Origin: Calditrichota bacterium | Lineage (GTDB): Bacteria; Electryoneota; AABM5-125-24; Hatepunaeales; Hatepunaeaceae | Length of the DNA stretch: 34,369 bases | Reading direction: 5' to 3' | Assembly (NCBI GenBank): GCA_016867855.1 | Contig: VGIO01000009.1 | Location: forward strand, 1-34,369 | In this document: piece after piece, positions 9,278 to 18,310 of the stretch | How positions within the stretch are numbered: position 1 is the first letter of the stretch | Layout: each line of letters begins with the position of its first letter | Program-made: the position numbers and the translations under genes | The notes under the pieces: generated by a model | Database searches by the model: none | What the model saw: only the letters and a program-made list of their open reading frames with translations | Told to the model about the DNA's origin: nothing

Positions 9278-9303
9278 TAGGACGGGCGTCTCGGCCCGTC
9301 GCC
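9278..9303. repeat. Short GC-rich hairpin, REP-like
   Basis: 'aggacgggcgtctcggcccgtcgcc': stem gacggg/cccgtc in the intergenic gap; resembles arms of 12779-12857 and 13966-14039. Confidence 0.5.
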
Positions 9304-9310
9304 TTTACTA

Positions 9311-9334
9311 AAAGTTAGAAATTGGCAAGTTAAC
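9311..9334. repeat. Period-8 degenerate array
   Basis: AAAGTTAG|AAATTGGC|AAGTTAAC. Confidence 0.55.
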
Positions 9335-9354
9335 ATCGTTATTAATTCTCTTGA

Positions 9355-11157
9355 TTAACGCATTAGTATCATCTTAACGGTTGATTTTCCGGTTGATGTC
9401 TGCAAAACGCCCCAATATATTCCGCTCGTCGCGTTTGCCGCGTCCGGCCATTCGCGGCGATAAGTTCCCGCCGCTAATTCAGCATTCAGTAACTCATCTA
9501 CAATCCGCCCAGTCTGGTCGGTTATTAAAAGCCGAGTATGTTTAGAGCGAGTCAAACTAAACTGCAGAACCGGTATGCCATTGAAAGGATTTGGTCCGCA
9601 GAGGCAAAATCCATAATCGGCGGGAATTCCATAACCGGCAGCCTCGCGCACCCTCGCCGAAGGGCGGTTGTGATATTGAAAGTCTTGGCGGGGCATTGAC
9701 AGCGGGTCGAGGTCGGGCAGGCTGTCCACCGGCACGCGCTGGTAGATCATCCGCGCCTCGCCCGTTAAACCTTGATTCTCAATCGCTAATAAATAGTGTA
9801 TATGCAAATTCTCATCGACGCGTTCAGCCAGCGAGGGATGCTGTTCATCGACATATTCGTCCCGTGCAACAGGATTCTCGGCGCGCGTGCCGGTTATGTT
9901 GACGGCTTCCGTCCAAGTGACGCCGTTGTCGCGCGACAGCGTCAGCAGAATATCGCCGTAACAATAATCATCATTGCCCCGGTCGTTTTCTATCGCCTGC
10001 CTGAATATACAATAAAGAACGCCTTCAGCATTCACGGCTAAAGACGGGCGGGCGACATTGTTGTATAGCGCTCCCAAATTGCCTGCATTCTCATACCAGC
10101 CATTTGCGACGAGCGTCAGACTGTCGCTTTCCGAATCCCAATGCCATATCAGGCTCTCTTTTGTAGTGATGCGTTCAACGGGCGGAACCCGCTGCCGTTC
10201 GATGTCCAACCATAAACCGCGCACGCTGAAAACAATATGCAGGACATCGCCAACCCAAATCATATCGAGGTCGTTGAACGGACGTAGAGTATCGCCGTAA
10301 GCCAGCCAGCCTTCGCGCTGTGCATCATCGGGTATAGTGCGGGTGATGTTGAGCGGATTGTTAAGATTCCACTGCACACCGTCGGGCGAGAGCAGAATGT
10401 AGATGTCGTTGTTCATCGTATAGGCGGTTGAGCCTTCCCAGTCGTCCGGCGCCGGCACGCCGGGAATGTTGTGATGCCAAGCCAGCGCCACACGGTCGGA
10501 AACCGCCGAAGACTTGACTAAATGCGAGAGTCCAGTCGTGCGCTCCAGCGACAGCGGTGCATTCACCCGCCAATTAAAGTTCTGGTCGTGCGTTGCGCTC
10601 CAAGCCACTAACGGAAAGTAAGCCGACATCATATCGTGAATGCCGGCTATGGCGAAAAGACGACCATTCCGACCGACGCTGCCCTTGACGACGAAAGGCT
10701 GCATTCGGTCGGGAGCGTTCAAAGCGATGTTATCGAACGCGCCCCAGCCAGGCGCAAAATCGACGGAGAACATACCGCTGCCGGTGATGTGATAAAATGC
10801 GACTGTGACGAAGCCTTCGCCGCGCTCGATGACATCCAGCGCTGCATAGCCGGCGCGGGCAGCGGCATCGACTATATCTCCATTCTCGTCGAGTTGCGCT
10901 TGAACCTCACCCTCGCCGTCCATAACCCAGTTGAAGTAAATATGACGCTGAGCCAATTCCTGGTCCAGACCTTTCGTCCAGACGAAATGCACGCGGCCGT
11001 TTTCGTCGCGGACGATAGTTTTACCGACGGTGGAGTTGGTTTGCGCCGTCCACCAGGTTGTACCGACCAAATAGACGTCGCCGTATTCGACCGCTATGGT
11101 TTGTCCCGTCGAAAGTAATGTAATTATAATAATTAAAACGATATAGGAATTTCTCAT
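9355..11157 (-). CDS. Secreted BNR/sialidase-like protein with C-terminal T9SS/FlgD-like sorting tail
   Basis: Internal Met at 11157 gives a signal peptide 'MRNSYIVLIIIITLLSTGQTIA'; C-term 'CGPNPFNGIPVLQFSLTRSKHTRLLITDQTGRIVDELL...SGIYWGVLQTSTGKSTVKMILMR'. The ORF track extends to 11274. Confidence 0.75.
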   Translation of the reverse strand: MRNSYIVLIIIITLLSTGQTIAVEYGDVYLVGTTWWTAQTNSTVGKTIVRDENGRVHFVWTKGLDQELAQRHIYFNWVMDGEGEVQAQLDENGDIVDAAARAGYAALDVIERGEGFVTVAFYHITGSGMFSVDFAPGWGAFDNIALNAPDRMQPFVVKGSVGRNGRLFAIAGIHDMMSAYFPLVAWSATHDQNFNWRVNAPLSLERTTGLSHLVKSSAVSDRVALAWHHNIPGVPAPDDWEGSTAYTMNNDIYILLSPDGVQWNLNNPLNITRTIPDDAQREGWLAYGDTLRPFNDLDMIWVGDVLHIVFSVRGLWLDIERQRVPPVERITTKESLIWHWDSESDSLTLVANGWYENAGNLGALYNNVARPSLAVNAEGVLYCIFRQAIENDRGNDDYCYGDILLTLSRDNGVTWTEAVNITGTRAENPVARDEYVDEQHPSLAERVDENLHIHYLLAIENQGLTGEARMIYQRVPVDSLPDLDPLSMPRQDFQYHNRPSARVREAAGYGIPADYGFCLCGPNPFNGIPVLQFSLTRSKHTRLLITDQTGRIVDELLNAELAAGTYRREWPDAANATSGIYWGVLQTSTGKSTVKMILMR

Positions 11158-11322
11158 TATTCGATGATTGTTTTGAGTTTTATAAAACTGAAATTTATCT
11201 GAATAACCTACGCGTCCCGGCTGCATTGCTGATGTAATAGTGGTGCATAGCGCCTGAAGTCCACCTGCGCACATTCCCGCTGCCAGTCGAGGCTTTATTC
11301 AAATTATCAAAGACACAATGCC

Positions 11323-12612
11323 TCAGTTTCTTCTTTTCTCCAATTTCACTTTCACTTCCTCTGTCTTCCCGTTTCTGAAGATAGTTAACTTTACCGCATC
11401 GCCAACGCGCAGGTCGTTGTTGCGGAAGAAGGATTGCAGGTCGCCGGCGCGGTCGATACGGCTGCCGTTGACTTCCATTATAACATCGGCCGGCTCTAAT
11501 CCGGCTTTGGCAGCCGGCGAGTTTGGCTCGACATCAGTGATGACGGCGCCGCGCAATTCCGGCAGACGCAGACTTGCGGCGACGAGCCGCGTTACATTCT
11601 GCGCGAGAAGTCCCACCCAAAAGTCGCGGTCCACTGCGCCGCGGCTTTTAAGGTCTTCGTAAATCTGTTTCAATTTACTGGATGGAATGGCAAATCCCAA
11701 GCCTATCGAGCCGCCGCTCTCGGTAAATATCATCGTTGCCATCCCAATCAACTCGCCGGCCGCGTTGACTACGGGCCCGCCGGAATTGCCGCGGTTGATA
11801 GCCGCATCGGTTTGCACCATATCTTGATAGAGCCGACCGTCGGCATTGCGCGCAAAGTCGCGATCCACCGCCGATATCACGCCCACCGACACCGATGGCT
11901 GCGAATGGATGGAGAACAATCCGAATGGATTGCCTAGCGCAATTGCCCATTCGCCGATGAGATTGCCTTCGGAAGCGCCGAATTGGACGAAGGGCAGATT
12001 TTGGCCGTCGATTTTCAGCAGCGCCACATCGCTGTCGTAATCGAAACCGACTGCTTTGGCGTCGTATTTTTCGCCGCTGGTGGTTGTAACGATTATCTGC
12101 GAGGCTTTTTGAACGACATGTTCGTTGGTCAGCACATAACCATCCGGTGAGATGATAAAGCCTGAGCCGAGATTTTCGACCTTCTGGCGGTAAATTTGGT
12201 CGGGGAAGAACTGACGCAGGAACGGGTCGTCGGCGAACGGGTGCCGGGCGCGGTATTCGCGCATCGAGATGACATTGATGCCGACCACGGTCGGCGAGAC
12301 TTCTTCCACTGCGCGCGTGATAGCATTGCGTCGGCTGACTTCAATTTCACCGGAAACCGAGGCGCTCGGCACAGCCGGATAATGCGTGAACTGGACTGGC
12401 GCTGTTCGCATTGCTTCGGTTGGCTGGCTTTTACCCGAAGACTGTTCTGAGGCTGTCGATTCAGTTTGTGAAGTATCTTGAACTGTCGTTCGTGGGCGCA
12501 GCGCTTGGCTCAACCGGCCTGGGAATAGGCGGTCAGCGCTTAACACCAGCCCGATGCCGGCCAATATTCCAAGTATGTATGTGAGAAGAGTTTTCACTTT
12601 AGCGAAAAGCAT
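11323..12612 (-). CDS. HtrA/DegP-type serine protease, one PDZ domain
   Basis: N-terminal TM segment; catalytic motifs TNEHVV, DYDSDVALLKI, NRGNSGGPVVN; PDZ 'ITDVEPNSPAAKAGLEPADVIMEVNGSRI'. Confidence 0.95.
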   Translation of the reverse strand: MLFAKVKTLLTYILGILAGIGLVLSADRLFPGRLSQALRPRTTVQDTSQTESTASEQSSGKSQPTEAMRTAPVQFTHYPAVPSASVSGEIEVSRRNAITRAVEEVSPTVVGINVISMREYRARHPFADDPFLRQFFPDQIYRQKVENLGSGFIISPDGYVLTNEHVVQKASQIIVTTTSGEKYDAKAVGFDYDSDVALLKIDGQNLPFVQFGASEGNLIGEWAIALGNPFGLFSIHSQPSVSVGVISAVDRDFARNADGRLYQDMVQTDAAINRGNSGGPVVNAAGELIGMATMIFTESGGSIGLGFAIPSSKLKQIYEDLKSRGAVDRDFWVGLLAQNVTRLVAASLRLPELRGAVITDVEPNSPAAKAGLEPADVIMEVNGSRIDRAGDLQSFFRNNDLRVGDAVKLTIFRNGKTEEVKVKLEKRRN

Positions 12613-12673
12613 GGCTCCTGTTAAAGAGAAACAGGCTCAATCCGCAGAAACCTTAGAACAATTTTAACCTCAT

Positions 12674-12703
12674 AATTTACAAATTTAATTTACAAGTTGC
12701 AAC
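12674..12703. repeat. Near-period-7 degenerate array
   Basis: AATTTAC|AAATTTA|ATTTAC|AAGTTGC|AAC, one unit of 6. Confidence 0.5.
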
Positions 12704-12716
12704 TGACTTATTGTAA

Positions 12717-12876
12717 AATGGCTTCCGATAGTCTATTAACTAGTGCCTCGTTGCAAAAGAAACTGGCATTATAGTATAGACAGGATGACAGGCGTCCCTG
12801 CCTGTCCACTTTGCAGCCACATCTCCCGGGACAGGCGGGGACGCCTGTCATCCTGTCCGACATACTGGAAGCCATT
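12717..12876. repeat. MITE-like nested inverted repeat
   Basis: Inner arms 12779-12807 and 12829-12857 (29 nt, one mismatch); outer arms aatggcttcc (12717-12726) and ggaagccatt (12867-12876). Confidence 0.85.
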
Positions 12877-13133
12877 AATGCAAGTGAACACTAGACAAGC
12901 AGTTCAGTTATTTTAATATGAAGCCGCTATACTGCGTTGTAATTTTATTAATTAATATCGGACACCGTTCTATATCTTGCTTTAAATTTAATTATTTTGT
13001 AAATTTAATGTCTAATAAAATTTATCGTAATCGGCGCGCTATCATTTGGTGTTTTTAAGGTGGATTAATCCTACCTTTGGAAAACGCATAATAGAGATTA
13101 TCCGCGCCCATTAATAATAAACCGGTCTCAACC

Positions 13134-13625
13134 ATCGATAACTCAAAAAAAATTGCGCTCTATCCGGGCACATTCGACCCGATTACCAACGGGCATTTAG
13201 ATATAATCCGCCGTGCTGCGCCGCTGTTCGAGCAGGTCATCGTAACATTGGCGGTCAACAGCGCCAAGTCAACCTTGTTCAACGACGACGAGCGTATGGA
13301 GATGATTCAACGCGTCGTCAAGGATATGAACAATGTCAAGGTTATGCAGTTCAGCGGATTGGTGGTCGATTTCGCCCGGCAGGTCAGCGCCTCGGTCATC
13401 ATCCGCGGTTTGCGCGCCGTCAGCGATTTCGAATATGAATTCCAGATGGCGTTGATGAACCGCAAGCAAGAGCCTAAAATCGACACCGTCTTCCTTATGC
13501 CGGACGAAAAATACACTTATCTTTCGTCGAGTATCGTGCGCGAGGTCGCCCAACACGGCGGGAAGATCGAATGTTTTGTGCCGACGGTGGTGAAAGAGAT
13601 GCTGGCGAACAAGTTCGCAAAATGA
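13134..13625 (+). CDS. coaD: Pantetheine-phosphate adenylyltransferase; start codon uncertain and non-canonical
   Basis: In-frame reading upstream of the track ORF gives '(I)DNSKKIALYPGTFDPITNGHLDIIRRAAPLFEQVIVTLAVNSAK...'; GTFDPITNGH and YLSSSIVREVAQHGG are PPAT signatures. The track start (TTG 13248) would remove the nucleotide-binding motif. Confidence 0.88.
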   Translation: MDNSKKIALYPGTFDPITNGHLDIIRRAAPLFEQVIVTLAVNSAKSTLFNDDERMEMIQRVVKDMNNVKVMQFSGLVVDFARQVSASVIIRGLRAVSDFEYEFQMALMNRKQEPKIDTVFLMPDEKYTYLSSSIVREVAQHGGKIECFVPTVVKEMLANKFAK

Positions 13626-13641
13626 AACATTGAATTATTTT

Positions 13642-13965
13642 ATGGCGAAAATTCGTTTTTATATAGAGCCATAAACCAACCAACTCATATTTACAAACAT
13701 AATGTAAATAAAGTAGAAGTTGAGCAAGCCTTAGAATATTCCGGTGAAGATAGAACAGGTAAAGACGGCGCGCGAGTTGCGATTGAACAAACTGCAGAAA
13801 GGCGGTTTTTACGTGTAATTTATATGCCGGATTCTGCAGATGGAGGCATTTTTATGATTACCGCTTATGAGTTAAAAGGCAAACCACTGGTAACATATCG
13901 AAGACGAATCAGTAAAAAAGGACTTATAAAATTAGGTAATTGCAAAGTGTTGGATTTATTAACTG
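13642..13965 (+). pseudogene. Decayed DUF4258/BrnT-like toxin
   Basis: ATG 13642 'MAKIRFYIEP' then TAA at 13672, then one frame off 'THIYKHNVNKVEVEQALEYSGEDRTGKDGARVAIEQTAERRFLRVIYMPDSADGGIFMITAYELKGKPLVTYRRRISKKG'. Confidence 0.65.
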
Positions 13966-14039
13966 ATGGCAAGGCGGACGCCCTCGTCCGCCGCATTCTA
14001 TGCTTGGTTTTCGGCGGACGAGGGCGTCCGCCTTGCCAT
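13966..14039. repeat. Perfect 28-bp inverted repeat element (18-bp loop)
   Basis: atggcaaggcggacgccctcgtccgccg (13966-13993) is the exact reverse complement of cggcggacgagggcgtccgccttgccat (14012-14039). Confidence 0.97.
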
Positions 14040-14084
14040 GGTCTGAATTTTCTAGATTAATCGTCACTTTTGCAATTTACTCAA

Positions 14085-14283
14085 ATGAAAGAGAATAAAT
14101 CCCATTAGGGTGAGACGAAGAGCGAGTCAAAAAAAAATAATCTCGCACTATGAGTCTCAGTCTGAAGATGAGGCTGTAAATGAAGACAAGGCCGCCTACG
14201 AAAAGCCTGCGCGGACTTTTATAGAGATTCCAAATGAACTTGTCCCGCTGGTGCGCGGACTTTTAGCCCGCAAGGCAAGCTGA
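14085..14283 (+). pseudogene. Decayed small antitoxin-like gene
   Basis: ATG 14085 'MKENKSH*' (TAG 14106-14108), A9 run with frame change, then 'IISHYESQSEDEAVNEDKAAYEKPARTFIEIPNELVPLVRGLLARKAS*'. Confidence 0.6.
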
Positions 14284-14315
14284 GATAATCGAAAATCGAA
14301 TCTAACAGGTTTCAA

Positions 14316-16412
14316 ATGAAATCGTTATATGTATCCTCCACCGAGCCGCGCAGCGGCAAGAGCGCTGTCGCGCTGGGTCTGATGAAGTTGCTTCAGGAAC
14401 GCGTCGATAAAGTCAGTTATATCAAACCTATCGGCCGCGGCGGCAAGCCGGGTGAAGATGAAGATGTCGAATTAGTCCGGCGATTGTTTCTACCGGATGT
14501 AAAATCTGAATTTATAAATCCGGTCGGCATCGAAGAAGCACGGCGGCTGCTGGCCGCCGGCAGTAACGACGAACTGCTGACACGCATCTTACGGGCTTCC
14601 AACCGCCTCTCCGCCGAATGTGATGTGATGGTCGTCGAAGGCACGGATTATTCCGGCGCGATATCGGCGCTGGAATTCGACATCAACGCCGATATCTCGA
14701 AAACCCTCGATGCTCCGGTGTTGATGGTCGCCAAGGGCCGCCATCGCAGCGCCGAGGAAATCGTCGGACTCGTTACCGCTGCCAAAGAGTCGTTCGACGA
14801 GCGCGGCTGCGATTTTATCGGTGTAATTGTCACAAAAGTCGAACCGGCGCTGCATCCGCGCCTAACAGCGGCGCTTGAAAAGGGATTTGAGAACGCCAAC
14901 GTCGACCTTCTGGGCGTCGTCCCATACGACTTGCTGCTGGGGATGCCGAGAATGGGTGAGATTGCCCGTAAAATCGGCGCTAAGGTGCTTTATGGCCATA
15001 ATTATCTCGAAAATCTCGCGGCTTCACCACGTGTAGCGGCGATGACTATCGGCAATGTTCTCGAGCGGCTGCAAGAGAATATGCTGCTCATCACCCCCGG
15101 CGACCGCGACGATATGCTATTGGCGTTGATGGTGTCGCGCATCTCCAGCAACTGCCCGAACATTGCCGGAATATGCCTGTCCGGCGGTTTCGAACCGTCG
15201 CCATCGGTTAAAAAATTAATCGGCGGATTATCCGGTCTCATCAACATTCCGGTCCTGTCGGTGCCTTACGACACTTACGAAACCGCTGTCAAATGCGACC
15301 AGATGGAAGTTTCGCTCTATGCCGGCGACTATCAGAAAATCGAAGCGCTCTACCGCGATACCTTGCGCTGGGTGAAAAAGGATAAAATCGACTCGCTCCT
15401 GAAACTCGAACGCGCGCCCAAAACGACGCCCATCGTCTTTCTCAACGGACTGATGGAACGCGCCCGCTCCCAGCGTAAGCGCATCGTTATGCCGGAAGGC
15501 GACGAAGAGCGAACGCTCAAAGCCGTGCGACGCATCATCGACGACAACATCGCCGACATCATTTTATTAGGCGACGAGAAGACCATCCGTGATACCGCCA
15601 ACCGCATCGGCGCTAAAATCGAAAGCGCGTTAATTATCAATCCGGCGACCAGTGATAAACTTGAAGAGTATACGGATGTATATTTTAAATTGCGTTCACA
15701 CAAAGGGATAACAGTTGACAACGCCCGCGATACGATGCTCGACCCGATTTACTACGGCACGATGATGGTGCATTTAGGCGACGCCGACGGCTTGGTCTCC
15801 GGCGCCGTGCATACAACCCGTCATACGATAACGCCGGCGTTCCAATTCATTAAGACCCGCCCCGGTATTTCGTTAGTTTCGAGTGTCTTCTTTATGTGCT
15901 TGGAAGACCGCGTGTTAGTCTATGGCGATTGTGCTGTCAATCCCAATCCCAATGCCGAAGAATTGGCGGATATAGCCATTTCCTCAGCCGAAACGGCAGC
16001 CTCGTTCGGCTTCAAGCCTTTAGTGGCGATGCTATCATATTCGACGGGAACTTCAGGCATCGGACCGGAAGTCGAACGCGTGGCAAAAGCCACTGAAATA
16101 GTCAGGCAAAAAGCACCGGATCTGGAAGTCGAAGGTCCTATTCAATATGACGCAGCCGTATCTATTGAGACCGCCAGGACCAAGCTGCCGGAGAGCCATG
16201 TCGCCGGCAGGGCTAATGTCTTCATCTTTCCCGATCTCAACGCCGGCAATACGGCTTACAAAGCCGTGCAGCGCTCAGCCAAGGCCATTGCCGTCGGTCC
16301 GGCGCTACAAGGACTCAACAAGCCGGTGAACGACTTGTCGCGCGGCTGCCTGGTCGAAGACATCGTCTATACTATTGCCATAACCGCAATACAGGCACAG
16401 GCGGTTAAGTAA
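14316..16412 (+). CDS. pta: Phosphate acetyltransferase, long form (P-loop + DRTGG + PTA)
   Basis: N-term 'MKSLYVSSTEPRSGKSAVALGLM' P-loop; C-terminal PTA_PTB domain 'RKRIVMPEGDEERTLKAVRRI...DADGLVSGAVHTTRHTITPAFQFIKT...'. Confidence 0.95.
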   Translation: MKSLYVSSTEPRSGKSAVALGLMKLLQERVDKVSYIKPIGRGGKPGEDEDVELVRRLFLPDVKSEFINPVGIEEARRLLAAGSNDELLTRILRASNRLSAECDVMVVEGTDYSGAISALEFDINADISKTLDAPVLMVAKGRHRSAEEIVGLVTAAKESFDERGCDFIGVIVTKVEPALHPRLTAALEKGFENANVDLLGVVPYDLLLGMPRMGEIARKIGAKVLYGHNYLENLAASPRVAAMTIGNVLERLQENMLLITPGDRDDMLLALMVSRISSNCPNIAGICLSGGFEPSPSVKKLIGGLSGLINIPVLSVPYDTYETAVKCDQMEVSLYAGDYQKIEALYRDTLRWVKKDKIDSLLKLERAPKTTPIVFLNGLMERARSQRKRIVMPEGDEERTLKAVRRIIDDNIADIILLGDEKTIRDTANRIGAKIESALIINPATSDKLEEYTDVYFKLRSHKGITVDNARDTMLDPIYYGTMMVHLGDADGLVSGAVHTTRHTITPAFQFIKTRPGISLVSSVFFMCLEDRVLVYGDCAVNPNPNAEELADIAISSAETAASFGFKPLVAMLSYSTGTSGIGPEVERVAKATEIVRQKAPDLEVEGPIQYDAAVSIETARTKLPESHVAGRANVFIFPDLNAGNTAYKAVQRSAKAIAVGPALQGLNKPVNDLSRGCLVEDIVYTIAITAIQAQAVK

Positions 16413-16504
16413 TTATTCAACAGACTTAGATAGTGGAAAGAATCCTTTTCCAAGAAGTCATCATATCTTAACATCACAAAACAGAAACGTTCTAAGGAAC
16501 ATAA

Positions 16505-16957
16505 ATGCGTTTTGCAGTTGCGGCGGATCACGCCGGATATGCGCTTAAAGAAATCGTCAAACAACGGTTGTTCGAATATGGACACGAGGTAGTTGACTAC
16601 GGGACGACCAGCGAGCAGCCATGCGATTACCCTGACTTTGGTCGTCCAGCCGCCGAAGCCGTTGCGCGCGGCAATTGTAACCGCGCCATCCTCGTCTGCG
16701 GCACCGGCATCGGAATGTCGATTGTGGCTAATAAAGTGCCGGGCGTTTATGCCGCCCTCTGCACTTCCGGTGTGCAGGCTGAATACTCGCGCCGGCACAA
16801 TAATGCCAATGTCTTAGTTATGGCAGGCTGGCTGACAGGCCGACTGCTGGCTGAAGAAATCCTCGACCGCTGGCTTAAAGCCGAATTCGAAGGCAGCCGC
16901 CACTCGCGCCGCGTCGGTAAAATCGAAGGCAACGGCAAGCAGATGACGAGCGGGTGA
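16505..16957 (+). CDS. rpiB: Ribose 5-phosphate isomerase B
   Basis: 'MRFAVAADHAGYALK...VVDYGT', 'AILVCGTGIGMSIVANKVPGVYAALC'. Confidence 0.96.
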   Translation: MRFAVAADHAGYALKEIVKQRLFEYGHEVVDYGTTSEQPCDYPDFGRPAAEAVARGNCNRAILVCGTGIGMSIVANKVPGVYAALCTSGVQAEYSRRHNNANVLVMAGWLTGRLLAEEILDRWLKAEFEGSRHSRRVGKIEGNGKQMTSG

Positions 16958-17790
16958 GGATGGCTTCCGACGCTTTATATGATAGAATCCAAATCACTGC
17001 CGGTTTCCTGCAAGCCCAAGGTTTCACCGCTAAGCCGGACGCCGCTTTAATCTTCGGCAGCGGTCTCGGCGCGATGTCGCAGGGAATGACCATCGAATGC
17101 GAAATTCCCTACCCGGTCATTCCCGGCTTTGTAAATACGACACTTTCGTTTCACAAAGGCCGTCTGCTGAGGGGAACGGTCGCTGGCAAGCGGGTAGTCG
17201 CAATGGATGGACGCTTCCACCGTTATGAAGGTTGGTCGATGGAGCAAATCACCTTCCCCGTGAGGGTGATGAATGCACTTGGAGCAAAAACTCTACTGCT
17301 ATCTAATATCTCAGGTTGCCTAAATCCGAACTATCGTGCCGGGGATTTGGCAGTCATCGTGGACCATATCAACCTGCTGGGCGACAATCCGCTGGTCGGC
17401 GTCAATGATGAGCGGTTAGGTCCACGATTTCTGGATATGATTGAGCCGTATAGTAATCGGTTAATCGACCAGATTGAGAATATTGGAATGAGCCTGGGCA
17501 TAAAATTGCATCGCGCGGTATATGCTGCAATGACCGGCTCGTCTTTTGAAACCCGCGCTGAATACCGGATGCTGCGGACGCTCGGCGCCGACCTCATCGG
17601 AATGTCGAGCGTGCCGGAGGTCATCGCTGCCAAGCATTGCGGGATGGAAGTGTGCGCTTTGAGCCTAATCTCAGACGAGTGCTTCCCGGACTGCCTTGAG
17701 CCGTTGGATGTGCCGGCGCTGCTTAAGCGGGCTGAGGATGGGGCGGAGAAGATTGGGAAGTTGTTCAAAGGTGTGCTAAAATCATTGTGA
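16954..17790 (+). CDS. punA: Purine nucleoside phosphorylase (PNP family 2)
   Basis: 'AALIFGSGLGAM', 'GRFHRYEGWSMEQITFPVRVM', 'NISGCLNPNYRAGDLAVIVDHINLLGDNPL', 'GADLIGMSSVPEVIAAKHCGMEV'; GTG start overlaps the rpiB stop. Confidence 0.95.
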   Translation: MRMASDALYDRIQITAGFLQAQGFTAKPDAALIFGSGLGAMSQGMTIECEIPYPVIPGFVNTTLSFHKGRLLRGTVAGKRVVAMDGRFHRYEGWSMEQITFPVRVMNALGAKTLLLSNISGCLNPNYRAGDLAVIVDHINLLGDNPLVGVNDERLGPRFLDMIEPYSNRLIDQIENIGMSLGIKLHRAVYAAMTGSSFETRAEYRMLRTLGADLIGMSSVPEVIAAKHCGMEVCALSLISDECFPDCLEPLDVPALLKRAEDGAEKIGKLFKGVLKSL

Positions 17791-18068
17791 ATATGAATAG
17801 CCCAATCCAGATTCAAATCGATCCACACACTCGCCAGCGAATGCCAAAGAGAGGTGTCAGCCAATCGGAGATTGTCGAAGTCATTCAAACTGGTGAGTTG
17901 TTTCCGGCGAAATTAGGGCGGACAGGTCGTTTTAAAGTATTCCAATTCGATTCCATCTATGAAGGGAAATTTTATCAACAGAAACGTATTGAAGTAATCT
18001 ATGTCGAAGAGAATAACAAAATCGTAACAGTAACGGTTTATGCCCGTTATGGCAAATGGGAGGAATGA
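17787..18068 (+). CDS. DUF4258-type putative toxin (pair 1)
   Basis: 'IQIQIDPHTRQRMPKRGVSQSEIVEVIQTGE...KRIEVIYVEENNKIVTVTVYARYGKWEE'; overlaps the DUF2283 ORF by 13 nt. Confidence 0.75.
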   Translation: MNMNSPIQIQIDPHTRQRMPKRGVSQSEIVEVIQTGELFPAKLGRTGRFKVFQFDSIYEGKFYQQKRIEVIYVEENNKIVTVTVYARYGKWEE

Positions 18069-18274
18069 TGCATATTTCATATAATTCCAAACACGACCTG
18101 CTCTATATTCGATTTTCCTACGAAGATAAACCGGTCCGCAATGAGCGTTTCGACGAAGACATCGTATTCGATATCGATGCCGACGATAAAATTGTCGGGA
18201 TGGAAATTCTCGATGCTTCCAAGCGTATAGATTTGCGTGATTTGCTGACAGTCCGGGTAGCAGGTGCCAATTAG
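18056..18274 (+). CDS. DUF2283 putative antitoxin partner (pair 1)
   Basis: 'MHISYNSKHDLLYIRFSYEDKPVRNERFDEDIVFDIDADDKIVGMEILDASKRI' typical DUF2283. ATG at 18065 may be the real start. Confidence 0.85.
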   Translation: MGGMMHISYNSKHDLLYIRFSYEDKPVRNERFDEDIVFDIDADDKIVGMEILDASKRIDLRDLLTVRVAGAN

Positions 18275-18310
18275 GATAAATTGTTCTTTGGTTTTCCGAA
18301 AACTTTAATA

